Shown one piece after another: positions 19,382 to 28,566 of a DNA stretch of 64,000 nucleotides. The translations under genes were made by a program, and so were the position numbers. The notes beneath the pieces were generated by a model that saw only the letters and a list, made by a program, of their open reading frames with translations, had not been told where the DNA came from and made no database searches. How positions within the stretch are numbered: position 1 is the stretch's first letter; every line of letters starts with the position of its first letter. Source of the DNA: Nocardia africana NBRC 100379 (lineage in GTDB: Bacteria; Actinomycetota; Actinomycetes; Mycobacteriales; Mycobacteriaceae); NCBI RefSeq assembly GCF_001612635.1, contig NZ_BDAV01000014.1, positions 296,302 to 360,301 of the forward strand, read 5' to 3'.

Positions 19382-20041
19382 ATGGGTGATCTGCTCGTAC
19401 TGCTGCTTCCGGAAGTGATCGGCCTGATCGTCACCCCGGGCGCCGTCGCGGGATGTGTGCTGCTGCTGCAGTCGCATCGCCCGATCGCCAACGCCTCCGC
19501 ATTCGGCGCCGCGTTCCTGCTCGTCTACGCCCAGATCGCGGTGGCCGCGCTGCTGGGCGGGGCGGGCGATCCGCAATCCACGTCGAAACAGACCTCGCAT
19601 TGGGCCGGGCTGGTGGTCGGTGTGCTGTTCCTGCTGGCCGGTGCCTACATCGCGGTGCGCACGCCGAAAACCGCCCCCGGCGGTGGACCCCGCTGGATGA
19701 CCCAACTGGAGAACACCGGCCCGCGCGGCGCGTTCCTCGCGGGCCTGGCCTTGGCGGTGGTCAATCCGAATCTGTTCATCATGCTGTCGGGCATGAGCCT
19801 GATCGCGAGTTCGGCCACCTCGGTCGCCGCGTCCGCGGTCGGGACGATCGCCCTGCTCGTCGCCGCGGTCCTCGATTTCATCGTCCCGATCGGCATCTAC
19901 CTGCTCCTGGGTGAGCGCGCCCGCACCGGTCTCGACGCGGCCAAGGTCTGGATGATCCGCCACACCCGGTTGCTGTCGATCGGTGTGCTGCTGGTGTTCG
20001 GCGCCCTCTTCACCATCCGCGGCATCGTCAATCTGGCGTGA
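19382..20041 (+). CDS. GAP-family (sulfolipid-addressing type) membrane protein
   Basis: A 219-residue polytopic membrane protein of the GAP/Sap group, whose mycobacterial members assist export of glycolipids. At least six hydrophobic segments are evident, starting LLVLLLPEVIGLIVTPGAVAGCVLLL. The central cytoplasmic loop GGGPRWMTQLENTGPRGAFLAGLALAVVNPNLF is characteristic. GAGGAG precedes the ATG at 19382. The 3' end overlaps the convergent SulP gene by 14 bases. The transported lipid is unknown here. Confidence 0.8.
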   Translation: MGDLLVLLLPEVIGLIVTPGAVAGCVLLLQSHRPIANASAFGAAFLLVYAQIAVAALLGGAGDPQSTSKQTSHWAGLVVGVLFLLAGAYIAVRTPKTAPGGGPRWMTQLENTGPRGAFLAGLALAVVNPNLFIMLSGMSLIASSATSVAASAVGTIALLVAAVLDFIVPIGIYLLLGERARTGLDAAKVWMIRHTRLLSIGVLLVFGALFTIRGIVNLA

Positions 20042-21695
20042 GCGCGGTGACCGCCCGGTCCACGGTGGTGAACAGCCGGCCCTGCTCCTGCAGGACGCGC
20101 CCGCGCGCGGTGCGGCGGACGGTCGCCAGGTTGCGCGCGGGCAGTTCGGCGAAGTAGACGGTGACACCGCTGTCCTGCAGCTCGTTCACCACGTCGAGGA
20201 ACGCGCGCATCACGGTCAGCGTCACATCCGGTATCCAGGAGCAGTCCAGCACGACGGTGTGCACCGGATGCCCGGCCGCCGCGAGCTCGTCCACGCGACG
20301 CCGGATGCCCTCGGTATTGGCGCGTACGTTCGCGGTGTACAGCCCCGACGCGACCCGTAGCACCAGCGGATTCGCGGGTTCGGTTGCGGCCGTGGGCGTT
20401 CCGCCTGCCCACCGGCCGTCCGGACCGCGCGTCAACTGCACCACGTGCGGGCGATTGAGTTCGCGCAACACCAGATACAGCGTGGCGACCACCCCGGCCG
20501 CGACCGCGGGGAGCAACCCCATCACCAGCCCGATCGCCGCGGTACCGGCCGCGATCCAGAATTCGACGCGGCTGACGCGCCAGAACAGCGCCAGCGCACC
20601 GAAATCCAGCAGACCGAGCGTCGCCACCACCACCATCGCGCCGAGGGTGGCTTGGGGCAGATCGTCGAGCACGGGCGCGAGGAACAGCGCCACCGCGACC
20701 GCCAGCGCCGCGGTGACGATCGCCGCCACTTGTGTGCGCGCACCGGCGCGCAACGCCACCGCGGTCTGTGAGAACCCGCCCGCCGGGGGCAGAGTGTGGA
20801 AGAACGAACCCGCCAGCGACGCCATCCCGTTCGCGAAGAGCTCTCGGTTGCTGTCGATCTGGGGCTCGCTCGCGCGGCGAACACCACGGCCCACCGCGAC
20901 CGTCTCCAGGAACGCCATCATCGAGATGGCCAGCGCTCCCGGCAGCAGGTCGCCGATGTCGTGCAGCCGAGGCACCCCGGGCAGCGGGATCCCGGACGGA
21001 ACCGGCGCAATCAACGCCACCCCGTGATCGTCGAGATGGGCGAAGGCGACCAGCGCGATCCCGACCGCCACCACCACCAGCGGACCCGGAACACGCGGCA
21101 GCAGCGTCGACATCGCGTACAGACCCGCGATACCGGCCGCCGCCAGGATCACCGTCGCCGGATTCGCCGAGCCGAGTTGTCTCAGCGCCGACCACAGCAC
21201 CCGGAAGAATCCGGTGGCGGCCGGGTCGGCGGGCACGCCCAGCAGTTTCGGCAGCTGCCCGGCCGCCACGGTGAGACCGACGCCGATCTTGATTCCGGTG
21301 AGCGTCGCGTCGCTGATGTTCTCGATGATCGAGCCCAGTCGCGCGAGCCGCGCCAGCACCAGGACCACCCCGACCAGCAGGGTCAAGGTCATCAGTGAGG
21401 TCTGCGCGTCCGCGGATCCGGCGGCGATCCCCGCGCCGACCAGCGTGGAGGCGGTCAGGGTCGCGATGGTGGAGGTGGTGCTCACGCTCGTGGTGCGCGA
21501 GCCGCCCAGCAGCGCGTAGACGACCATGGGCACCATGCAGGTGTAGAGGCCGATCTGCACCGGCAGATCCGCGATGGTCGCGTACGCCATCGCCTGCGGA
21601 ATCACCACCGCACCCGCGCTGAGCCCGGCCACGATATCGGCCCGCAGCCAGGTGCGGCGATAACCGGTGAGCGTCGGCGCCACCACGCTGCTCAT
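20028..21695 (-). CDS. SulP-family inorganic anion transporter with STAS domain
   Basis: A 555-residue transporter for sulfate, bicarbonate or a related anion. The SulP signature IPQAMAYATIADLPVQIGLYTCMVP lies near the N-terminus, followed by ten or more hydrophobic segments, then a C-terminal STAS domain (about 440-555) with HTVVLDCSWIPDVTLTVMRAFLDVVNELQDSGVTVYFAEL. GGAGGG sits just upstream of the ATG. It is 145 nt from the sulfatase-activating gene on the same strand; sulfate handling may be a shared theme, but that is inference. Confidence 0.9.
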   Translation of the reverse strand: MSSVVAPTLTGYRRTWLRADIVAGLSAGAVVIPQAMAYATIADLPVQIGLYTCMVPMVVYALLGGSRTTSVSTTSTIATLTASTLVGAGIAAGSADAQTSLMTLTLLVGVVLVLARLARLGSIIENISDATLTGIKIGVGLTVAAGQLPKLLGVPADPAATGFFRVLWSALRQLGSANPATVILAAAGIAGLYAMSTLLPRVPGPLVVVAVGIALVAFAHLDDHGVALIAPVPSGIPLPGVPRLHDIGDLLPGALAISMMAFLETVAVGRGVRRASEPQIDSNRELFANGMASLAGSFFHTLPPAGGFSQTAVALRAGARTQVAAIVTAALAVAVALFLAPVLDDLPQATLGAMVVVATLGLLDFGALALFWRVSRVEFWIAAGTAAIGLVMGLLPAVAAGVVATLYLVLRELNRPHVVQLTRGPDGRWAGGTPTAATEPANPLVLRVASGLYTANVRANTEGIRRRVDELAAAGHPVHTVVLDCSWIPDVTLTVMRAFLDVVNELQDSGVTVYFAELPARNLATVRRTARGRVLQEQGRLFTTVDRAVTALTPD

Positions 21696-21840
21696 CTGCC
21701 CTCCACTCCACCCCGTTCGGCTCGGCCCGCCGGGACCTCACGTCACCCGAACGCGCACGGCAGCGTCCCGTGGCCACAGTGTCCGAGCCGTCCGGCCCGA
21801 GCACCTCATACGTGGTGGGTGAACCGCGCCGCCGCGACCC

Positions 21841-22821
21841 TCAGCGCGCGGCCGGGATATCGGCGACCACCCGGAAACCGAGATTCCCGGTCGAGGAGAC
21901 CGGCTCGCTGCCCTGGCGCGCCGAGACCCGGTAGCGGCGGCAGTAGGACAGGTGGCACAGATACGATCCGCCCCGCATCACCCGGTCGCGGCCGAGATCG
22001 GGTCCGGTGGGATTCGCCTCGGGACTGTGCCGGTAGTAGTCCGGCGAGAAGAAGTCCGAACACCACTCCCACACGTTTCCGGTGGTGTTGTAGAGCCCGA
22101 AACCGTTGGGCGCGTACGCGCTCACGGGCATCGTGCCGAGATGCGCGCCGGGGGCCGTGCGGGGGAATTCGCCGGTGAAGACGTTCATCTGCCGCTGCCC
22201 GCCCGGCTCGAAGTCCTCGCCCCAGGGGAACGGGCCGGTGGATCCGGCGCGGGCGGCGTACTCCCATTCGGCCTCGGTGGGCAGCCGCGTGCCCGACCAC
22301 GCGCAGAAGGCCCGGGCGTCCTCCCAGGAGACATGGACGACGGGATGGTCGGCCAGGGCGCCGACATCGGAGCCGGGCCCGAACGGATGCGCCCAGTCCG
22401 CGCCCTCCACCTGCCGCCACCAGGGTGCGTTGACGACCGCGCGGGTGGGCGGCATATCCGGCGGTAGCAATCCGGCGAAGACGAACGACCAGCCGTATTT
22501 CTCGGCATCGGTGCGGTAGCCGGTGTCGGCGACGAATGCGGCGAAATCGGCATTGGTCACCGCGTACCGCCCGATGGCGAAGGCGTCCACGGTGACCGGG
22601 TGGCACGGGCCCTCGCCGTCGCCGGGATAAGCCCAGCGGCTCTCGTCTCCCATGGTGAAGGTGCCGCCGGGAACGGCGATCAACGCGGCCTCGAACTCGG
22701 CCCGTCGATCCGTCTCGCCCGGCCGACCGGCATCGGCACCGGGCCCGGTCGATTCGGCGCTCTTTCCCGCCGCGGGTGCGCAGCAGGCGTGGTGGGTGCC
22801 GGAGTCGGTGCGATGTGGCAT
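21841..22821 (-). CDS. Formylglycine-generating enzyme (sulfatase activator)
   Basis: Oxidises the cysteine of a CxPxR motif in sulfatases to formylglycine, using copper and oxygen. The 326 residues show the family blocks IGRYAVTNADFAAFVADTGY, HPVVHVSWEDARAFCAWSGTRLPTEAEWEYAARAG and NTTGNVWEWCSDFF. The two active-site cysteines are Cys289 and Cys294 in GGSYLCHLSYCRRYRV, with the same spacing as Cys272/Cys277 of the Streptomyces enzyme. The ATG at 22821 has GGGAGAGGAAG upstream. It is divergent from the arylsulfatase, matching the Rv0712/Rv0711 pair of M. tuberculosis. Confidence 0.95.
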   Translation of the reverse strand: MPHRTDSGTHHACCAPAAGKSAESTGPGADAGRPGETDRRAEFEAALIAVPGGTFTMGDESRWAYPGDGEGPCHPVTVDAFAIGRYAVTNADFAAFVADTGYRTDAEKYGWSFVFAGLLPPDMPPTRAVVNAPWWRQVEGADWAHPFGPGSDVGALADHPVVHVSWEDARAFCAWSGTRLPTEAEWEYAARAGSTGPFPWGEDFEPGGQRQMNVFTGEFPRTAPGAHLGTMPVSAYAPNGFGLYNTTGNVWEWCSDFFSPDYYRHSPEANPTGPDLGRDRVMRGGSYLCHLSYCRRYRVSARQGSEPVSSTGNLGFRVVADIPAAR

Positions 22822-23061
22822 GACTTCCTCTCCCTCACTGTCCGAAACGTCAACGCCGGCAGTGGTAGCCGACCGTACGCTGACCCGACCGTACCGCCCG
22901 ATTCGCCCGGTCGGGGGCGGTATCGGCAACTGGATGCGCGACCGCGGCGGCGAAACCCGGATTCACCCCGAGCGGATGAGGCCCGTCACGACGGCCGGTG
23001 GTGCACTCGCAGGCGGCACGTACTCCGTGACGCAGACCAGTCTCCGACAGGGGTTCCAGCT

Positions 23062-25398
23062 ATGAGCGATAAGCAGTTCAAGGGCGTCGTCAATCTCGAC
23101 ATCCGGGATTCGGTTCCCGATTGGGACGCCTTCTTGGCGAAGAAAGCACCGGAGGGCGCACCGAATGTGCTGGTCGTGCTGTACGACGACACCGGATGCG
23201 CGGCCTGGTCGCCCTACGGCGGGCGGATCGAGATGCCGACCATGGACCGGCTCGCGCGCGAGGGACTGACCTACAGCCAATGGCACACCACGGCGCTGTG
23301 CTCGCCGACTCGCTCCACCTTCCTCACCGGCCGCAACCATCACCTCAACGGGTTCGCCTCGATCTCGGAGACCTCGTCCGGATTCCCCGGCTACAGCTCC
23401 CACATCCCGCCGGAGAACGCCTCGATTGCCACCGTATTGCGGAAGGCCGGCTGGGGCACCTACTGGGTCGGCAAGAACCACAACATCCCCGTCGACGAGT
23501 GGACCGCCGGCTCCTCGCGGGAGCGGTGGCCGCTGGGACAGGGCTTCGACCGCTTCTACGGTTTCGTCGGCGGTGAGACCAACCAGTGGTATCCGGATCT
23601 GGCCGAGGACAATCACTTCATCGACCAGCCGTATCAGCCCGAGGAGGGCTACCACCTGTCGAAAGACCTTGCGGACAAGGCCATTTCGTTCCTGCAGGAT
23701 CAGCGCCAAACCCATCCGGGCAAACCGTTCTACCTGTGGTTCTGTCCCGGCGCCAATCACGCCCCACACCATGCCCCGAAGGAATGGATCGACAAGTACA
23801 AGGGCAGGTTCGACGACGGCTACGACGCCTATCGCGAGTGGGTGCTGCCGCGCATGATCGAACGCGGCATCCTGCCCCAGGGCACCGAACTCACCGACTT
23901 CAATCCGATGCCGCCGGGCACATTCGCCGAGGCCGACGCGGTGCGCCCGTGGTCGGAACTGAGCGAGCCGGAGCGAAAGCTGTTCGCCCGCATGGCCGAG
24001 GTGTACGCCGGCTTCTCCGAATACACTGATCACCAGGTCGGGCGCATCATCGACTATCTGGAGGAGACCGGCCAGCTGGAGAACACGCTGGTGATCTACG
24101 CCGCCGACAACGGTGCCTCCGGCGAGGGATCTCCGAACGGCTCGGTCAACGAGAACAAATTCTTCAACGGCTATCCGGACAATATCGAGGACAACCTCGA
24201 AATGATCGACAAACTCGGCACCCCCGACACCTACAACCACTACCCGACCGGATGGGCCGCGGCCTTCTCCACACCGTTCAAGATGTTCAAGCGCTATTCG
24301 TATCAGGGTGGTGTCGCCGATCCGCTGGTCATCTTCTGGCCCAAGGGAATCGAAGCGCGCGGCGAGATCCGCGACCAATACCACCACTGCACCGATATCG
24401 TGCCGACGATTCTCGAATGCTGCGGTGTGCCGATGCCGGAAACGGTCGACGGCGTCCACCAGAATCCACTGTCGGGCGTATCGATGAAATACAGCTTCGA
24501 TTCCGCGGACGCCCCCACCCGGAAGGAAACCCAGTACTACGAGATGCTCGGGCACCGGGCCATCTGGCACAAGGGGTGGAAGGCGGTCACCGTGCACGGG
24601 CCGACCAGCGGCCTCAGCAATTTCGACAAGGATCGCTGGGAGCTGTACCACACCGATGTCGACCGTTCCGAGAATCACGATCTAGCCGAAGAGTATCCCG
24701 ACAAGCTTCGCGACATGATCGGCCTGTGGTTCCGGGAAGCGGAGATCAACAAGGTACTGCCGCTCAACGACCTCGGCGTCACCGGCAAGGACCTGCAGAC
24801 GTTCCTCGGGCTGGAATTCAAGGTGCCGGTGCCACCCTGCGGCAAGTACGTCTATTACCCGGGCACCACGGAAGTACCCGAACGTGCCGCCGCCAATACC
24901 CACGCGGTGTCGTTCAAGGTTCTCGCCGAAGTGAGCACCACGCCCGAGACCCAGGGCGTGATCTTCGCCCACGGTTCACGATTCGGCGGCCACGCGCTGT
25001 ACATCAAGGACGAGAAGCTGCGCTACACCTACAACTTCCTCGGCATACCGCCCGAGCAGCGACTCGAGGCGCCGGCGCCGGAGCCCGGACGGCACATCAT
25101 CGGCGTCGATTTCCGGAAGGAGCGGCCGGGCGATCACGGCGAATTCTGGGGTACGGCAACGCTGTACGTCGACGACGAGGCCGTCGCACAGTCCGAGATC
25201 CGCACGCAGTCGGGACATTTCACGCTCTGCGGCGAAGGGCTCTGTATCGGCTACGACAGCGCCGACACGGTAACCGGCGATTATCGCGGCAGGTTCGATT
25301 TCACCGGCGGTGAGATCGCGAAGGTCATCTTCGATATCGCCGACGACGCCTATGTCGACGTCGAAAAGCATTACGAGGCAGCGCTGTCGCGCGATTGA
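23062..25398 (+). CDS. atsA: Arylsulfatase, type I (formylglycine-dependent)
   Basis: Hydrolyses sulfate esters. The modification motif is CSPTR with Cys80 as the residue converted to formylglycine, followed by STFLTGRNHHLNG. The N-terminal metal site PNVLVVLYDDTG and the later AADNGASGEGSPNGS complete the active site. The 778 residues resemble M. tuberculosis AtsA (787). The C-terminal 200 residues form a jelly-roll-like domain. There is no signal peptide, so it is probably cytoplasmic. The ATG at 23062 is chosen at the start of homology. The divergent partner is its activating enzyme. Confidence 0.93.
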   Translation: MSDKQFKGVVNLDIRDSVPDWDAFLAKKAPEGAPNVLVVLYDDTGCAAWSPYGGRIEMPTMDRLAREGLTYSQWHTTALCSPTRSTFLTGRNHHLNGFASISETSSGFPGYSSHIPPENASIATVLRKAGWGTYWVGKNHNIPVDEWTAGSSRERWPLGQGFDRFYGFVGGETNQWYPDLAEDNHFIDQPYQPEEGYHLSKDLADKAISFLQDQRQTHPGKPFYLWFCPGANHAPHHAPKEWIDKYKGRFDDGYDAYREWVLPRMIERGILPQGTELTDFNPMPPGTFAEADAVRPWSELSEPERKLFARMAEVYAGFSEYTDHQVGRIIDYLEETGQLENTLVIYAADNGASGEGSPNGSVNENKFFNGYPDNIEDNLEMIDKLGTPDTYNHYPTGWAAAFSTPFKMFKRYSYQGGVADPLVIFWPKGIEARGEIRDQYHHCTDIVPTILECCGVPMPETVDGVHQNPLSGVSMKYSFDSADAPTRKETQYYEMLGHRAIWHKGWKAVTVHGPTSGLSNFDKDRWELYHTDVDRSENHDLAEEYPDKLRDMIGLWFREAEINKVLPLNDLGVTGKDLQTFLGLEFKVPVPPCGKYVYYPGTTEVPERAAANTHAVSFKVLAEVSTTPETQGVIFAHGSRFGGHALYIKDEKLRYTYNFLGIPPEQRLEAPAPEPGRHIIGVDFRKERPGDHGEFWGTATLYVDDEAVAQSEIRTQSGHFTLCGEGLCIGYDSADTVTGDYRGRFDFTGGEIAKVIFDIADDAYVDVEKHYEAALSRD

Positions 25399-25411
25399 CG
25401 ATTCCTACCGT

Positions 25412-25440
25412 GGTGCCCCGGGCCGACCCCCCGGGGCACC
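25412..25440. terminator. Bidirectional hairpin between atsA and ilvE
   Basis: ggtgccccggg (25412-25422) pairs perfectly with cccggggcacc (25430-25440). It lies between two convergent stop codons (25398 and 25446), so it can serve both genes. There is no T-tract, as is usual in high-GC actinobacteria. Confidence 0.75.
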
Positions 25441-25445
25441 GGCTG

Positions 25446-26546
25446 TCAGGCCAGGGTGCGCAGCCAGCCGTGGTTGTCCGCGAACGTGCCGCGCTGAATT
25501 CCGGTCAGCGTGTCGCGCAACGCCATGGTGACCTCGCCGGGCTCGCCGCCGCCGATCTCGAATTCGCCCTCGGCGGACTGCACCCAGCCGACCGGGGTGA
25601 TGACCGCGGCGGTGCCGCACGCGAAAACCTCGGTGATCTCACCGGATTCGGCACCCTTACGCCATTCCTCGACCGACACCTTACGTTCCTCGACCGGGTA
25701 TCCGGAGTCGGCGGCGAGGGTCAGCAGACTGTCGCGGGTGATGCCGGGCAGCAGCGACCCCGACAGTTCCGGGGTGACCAACCGGGCCTCGGAACCGGAA
25801 CCGTAGACGAAGAACAGGTTGTTCGTGCCCATCTCCTCGACGTACTTGCGCTCGCAGGCGTCGAGCCATACGACCTGGTCGCAGCCTTTGTCGGTGGCCT
25901 GCTGCTGCGCCAGCAGCGAGGACGCGTAGTTGCCGGCGACCTTGGCCTCACCGGTACCACCGGGCGCGGCGCGCACGTATTCGGTGGACAGCCACACCCG
26001 CACCGGCTTCACGCCACGCGGAAAGTACGCGCCCGCAGGCGAACCCAGCAGCAGGTACTTGTAGCCGGACGCGGGCTTGACGCCGAGCCCCGCCTCGGTG
26101 GCGAACATGAACGGCCGCAGATACAGCGACTCCTCACCACCGGCCGCGGGCACCCAGTCCGCGTCGACCTCGAGCAGCTGGCGCACCGATTCGATGAACA
26201 ATTCCTCCGGCAGCTCCGCCATGGCCAGCCGCCGCGCCGACCGCTGGAACCGCGCCGCGTTGGCATCGATGCGGAAGGTGGCGATACTGCCGTCGGCCTG
26301 CCGATACGCCTTGAGGCCCTCGAAGATGGCCTGACCGTAGTGGAACACCATGGTCGCCGGATCCAGCGACAGCGGCCCGTACGGTTCGACCCGCGCATTG
26401 GTCCACTGCCCGTCGAGATAGTCGATCGACACCATGTGGTCGGTGAAGTAGCGACCGAACCCGGGCGCCGCCAGAATCTCCGTGCGCCGATCCGCCGGAA
26501 CCGGGGCGGGATGCGGGGTACGAGTGAACTGTGCAGCGACTGTCAT
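25446..26546 (-). CDS. ilvE: Branched-chain amino acid aminotransferase
   Basis: PLP-dependent transaminase for the last step of valine, leucine and isoleucine synthesis. The 366 residues match M. tuberculosis IlvE (368). Lys202 in GEAKVAGNYASSL is the Schiff-base lysine; FHYGQAIFEGLKAYR, RYFTDHM, LYLRPFMFAT and EEMGTNNLFFVYG are conserved blocks. The ATG at 26546 lies 7 nt after TAGTAT (26554-26559 on this strand), so the message is probably leaderless. gcvT lies 250 nt upstream on the same strand, the same order as Rv2211c-Rv2210c. Confidence 0.95.
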   Translation of the reverse strand: MTVAAQFTRTPHPAPVPADRRTEILAAPGFGRYFTDHMVSIDYLDGQWTNARVEPYGPLSLDPATMVFHYGQAIFEGLKAYRQADGSIATFRIDANAARFQRSARRLAMAELPEELFIESVRQLLEVDADWVPAAGGEESLYLRPFMFATEAGLGVKPASGYKYLLLGSPAGAYFPRGVKPVRVWLSTEYVRAAPGGTGEAKVAGNYASSLLAQQQATDKGCDQVVWLDACERKYVEEMGTNNLFFVYGSGSEARLVTPELSGSLLPGITRDSLLTLAADSGYPVEERKVSVEEWRKGAESGEITEVFACGTAAVITPVGWVQSAEGEFEIGGGEPGEVTMALRDTLTGIQRGTFADNHGWLRTLA

Positions 26547-26796
26547 GACCTCGATACTAGAACTGCGGCCGTCGGCGCCGGTGCCCGGACCTGCGTCAGG
26601 ACTGGGCGGGCAGCGGCGAAGGATCCGGACAATCGTGGCGTAATGCCCTCTCGACGGCGGTCGATGCGTCCCATTCCTCGCACAACGATCCATCCGGGCG
26701 AGCCGCTGCCCGCCTTCGCGCGGCACACCGAGCGGTCACCGGACCCTCCACTCCGGAAGCGTCATGATTTCGGTCACGTGTGGCGGGCGCCGCCGT

Positions 26797-27897
26797 TCAG
26801 GAGGTGTGTGGTGTGACGAACGGCGGGCGGACCACTTCGGCGCGCAACCGGCGTCCGCGCACGTCGACGGCTACCTCGTCGCCCGGCTCCAGTCCGGCCT
26901 CGGTGGACAGCAACGCCAGCGCGATGCCGACCTTGAGGCTCGGCGAGAAGGTGCCCGAGGTGGTCTCACCGACCGTCTCCTCGCCACGCAGCACCGTCTG
27001 CCCCGGCCGCAGCACACCGCGATCGAGTGCTTTGAGCCCCAACAGGATTCGGCGCGGACCCGCCGACTTCTCCTGCGTCAGAGCCGCCTTGCCCCAGAAC
27101 TGCGGCTTCTTCCAGCCGACCGCCCAGCCCGCGCGGGCCTGCACCGGCGAAATCTCCAGCGACAGTTCGTGACCGTGCAGCGGATAGCCCATCTCGGTGC
27201 GCAACGTGTCGCGCGCACCCAGTCCGGCCGGCTGCCCGCCCGCGGCCTCGACCTGCGCCGTCAGGGCGCGGAAAACCGCCTCGGCATCGGCCCAGCGCGG
27301 CAGCAGTTCGTAGCCGTGTTCACCGGTGTATCCGGTCCGGCAGACGCGGACCGGCCGGCCGTCCCACTCGGCATCGGCGAACGCCATGTACTCCATATCG
27401 GTCGGAAGGCCCAGCGCGGCAAGCACTTCCGCGGATTTCGGGCCCTGCACCGCGAAGACCGCGTACTCGCGGTGTTCATCGGTGATCGTGATGCCCTCCG
27501 GCGCCGCCTTGCGCAACTCCGCCACCACCGCGGCCGTATTGGCGGCATTCGGGACCAGGAAGATCTCGTCGTCGGAGACGTAGTAGGCGATCAGGTCATC
27601 GATCACGCCGCCCTGCTCGGTGCAGCACAGCGTGTACTGCGCCTTCCCCGGACCGACGCGGCCGAGATCGTTGGTCAGCGCCGCGTTCACGAACGCCGCC
27701 GCTCCCGCGCCGCGCACGGTCGCCTTACCGAGGTGGCTCACATCGAACACACCGACGGTGGTCCGCACGGCGGTGTGCTCGGCGACGGTGCCCGCGTATT
27801 GCACGGGCATCTCCCACCCCCCGAACGGGGCGAAGGTCGCGCCCAGCTCCGCGTGGACGGCGTGGATGGGGCCCTGCTGCAGCGTCTCGTCGGTCAC
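26797..27897 (-). CDS. gcvT: Glycine cleavage system T protein (aminomethyltransferase)
   Basis: Transfers the methylene group of glycine from lipoyl-H protein to tetrahydrofolate and releases ammonia. The 366 residues show FGGWEMPVQYAGTVAEHTAVR, VGVFDVSHLGK, TGYTGEHGYELL, LGARDTLRTEMGYPLHGHEL and TTSGTFSPSLKVGIALA. The GTG start at 27897 lies 6 nt after TAAGCT (27904-27909 on this strand), a leaderless arrangement. The other glycine-cleavage genes are not in the window, which is also the mycobacterial situation. Confidence 0.95.
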   Translation of the reverse strand: MTDETLQQGPIHAVHAELGATFAPFGGWEMPVQYAGTVAEHTAVRTTVGVFDVSHLGKATVRGAGAAAFVNAALTNDLGRVGPGKAQYTLCCTEQGGVIDDLIAYYVSDDEIFLVPNAANTAAVVAELRKAAPEGITITDEHREYAVFAVQGPKSAEVLAALGLPTDMEYMAFADAEWDGRPVRVCRTGYTGEHGYELLPRWADAEAVFRALTAQVEAAGGQPAGLGARDTLRTEMGYPLHGHELSLEISPVQARAGWAVGWKKPQFWGKAALTQEKSAGPRRILLGLKALDRGVLRPGQTVLRGEETVGETTSGTFSPSLKVGIALALLSTEAGLEPGDEVAVDVRGRRLRAEVVRPPFVTPHTS

Positions 27898-28089
27898 CCG
27901 GCGAGCTTATCGAGCGTCGTGGGCCGGTGGTTCACGGCCGGGCCGTCGTGTCGGTTCTGCGCTGCGCACTCCGTGAGCCCCGGGTGGCGACGCCTCGGAC
28001 GATCGAATGCCGGCGGCGCTCCGACGTGGACCGCAGGCGTGGGCTCACCCGGACCGGCGCAACACACCGCTCTCGGCACGGGCGCGCCG

Positions 28090-28494
28090 CTACGCCGGTT
28101 CGTCCTGACGCTCCCCTTCAGGCTCGCCGGCATCCAATAGTGCGTCGCCATGAATCTCGATCCACTCGCCGAGCGCGCGCATCGGGCCTTCGACGAGGCT
28201 CAGCCCGAGCGGCGTCAGCGCGTATTCGACCCGGGGCGGCGCTTGCGCGTAGCGGTGGCGCTCGATCAGCCCGCGGCCGAGCAGCCGACGCAGCGCCTCG
28301 GTCAGCGCCTTGTCGGTGATGCCGCCGATCTCGGCCCGCAATTCGCTGCGCCGGCGCGCCCCGCCGAGCAGTCCGACCAGCACCACCGGATCCCAGGTGT
28401 GCGCGAAAAGGTCTGTGGCCGCACGCAATCGGCAATCGGCGACCAGTTCGCCCGCATGCTCGTCGTAACCGCTCATCCCGTGATGATCACCCAT
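28090..28494 (-). CDS. HxlR-family winged-helix regulator
   Basis: A 134-residue regulator with the HxlR pattern: CRLRAATDLFAHTWDPVVLVGLLGGARRRSELRAEIGGITDKALTEALRRLLGRGLIER, then the wing RVEYALTPLGLSLVEG. Two ATG starts are possible: 28494, or 28476 (MSGYDEH). The N-terminal Cys of many redox-sensing HxlR proteins (HypR/QorR type) has a counterpart in ADCRLRAA. It is divergent from an NADP-dependent reductase gene with a perfect 16-bp palindrome in between, so it very likely represses that gene and itself. Confidence 0.88.
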   Translation of the reverse strand: MGDHHGMSGYDEHAGELVADCRLRAATDLFAHTWDPVVLVGLLGGARRRSELRAEIGGITDKALTEALRRLLGRGLIERHRYAQAPPRVEYALTPLGLSLVEGPMRALGEWIEIHGDALLDAGEPEGERQDEPA

Positions 28495-28500
28495 CCGTCG

Positions 28501-28516
28501 CGCACCGATCGGTGCG
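28501..28516. promoter_or_regulatory. Perfect 16-bp palindrome, probable HxlR operator
   Basis: cgcaccgatcggtgcg is its own reverse complement. It sits 6 nt from the HxlR start codon and 50 nt before the reductase ATG, where binding would block both promoters. Confidence 0.65.
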
Positions 28517-28566
28517 TATCGGCTGTCCTACCGTAGCGCCGGATCGACAAATCGAAGGAGCACACG

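Noticed and set aside
22963..24678. A 571-codon frame antisense to the arylsulfatase
   Set aside because: No domain, no start context, and fully inside atsA.
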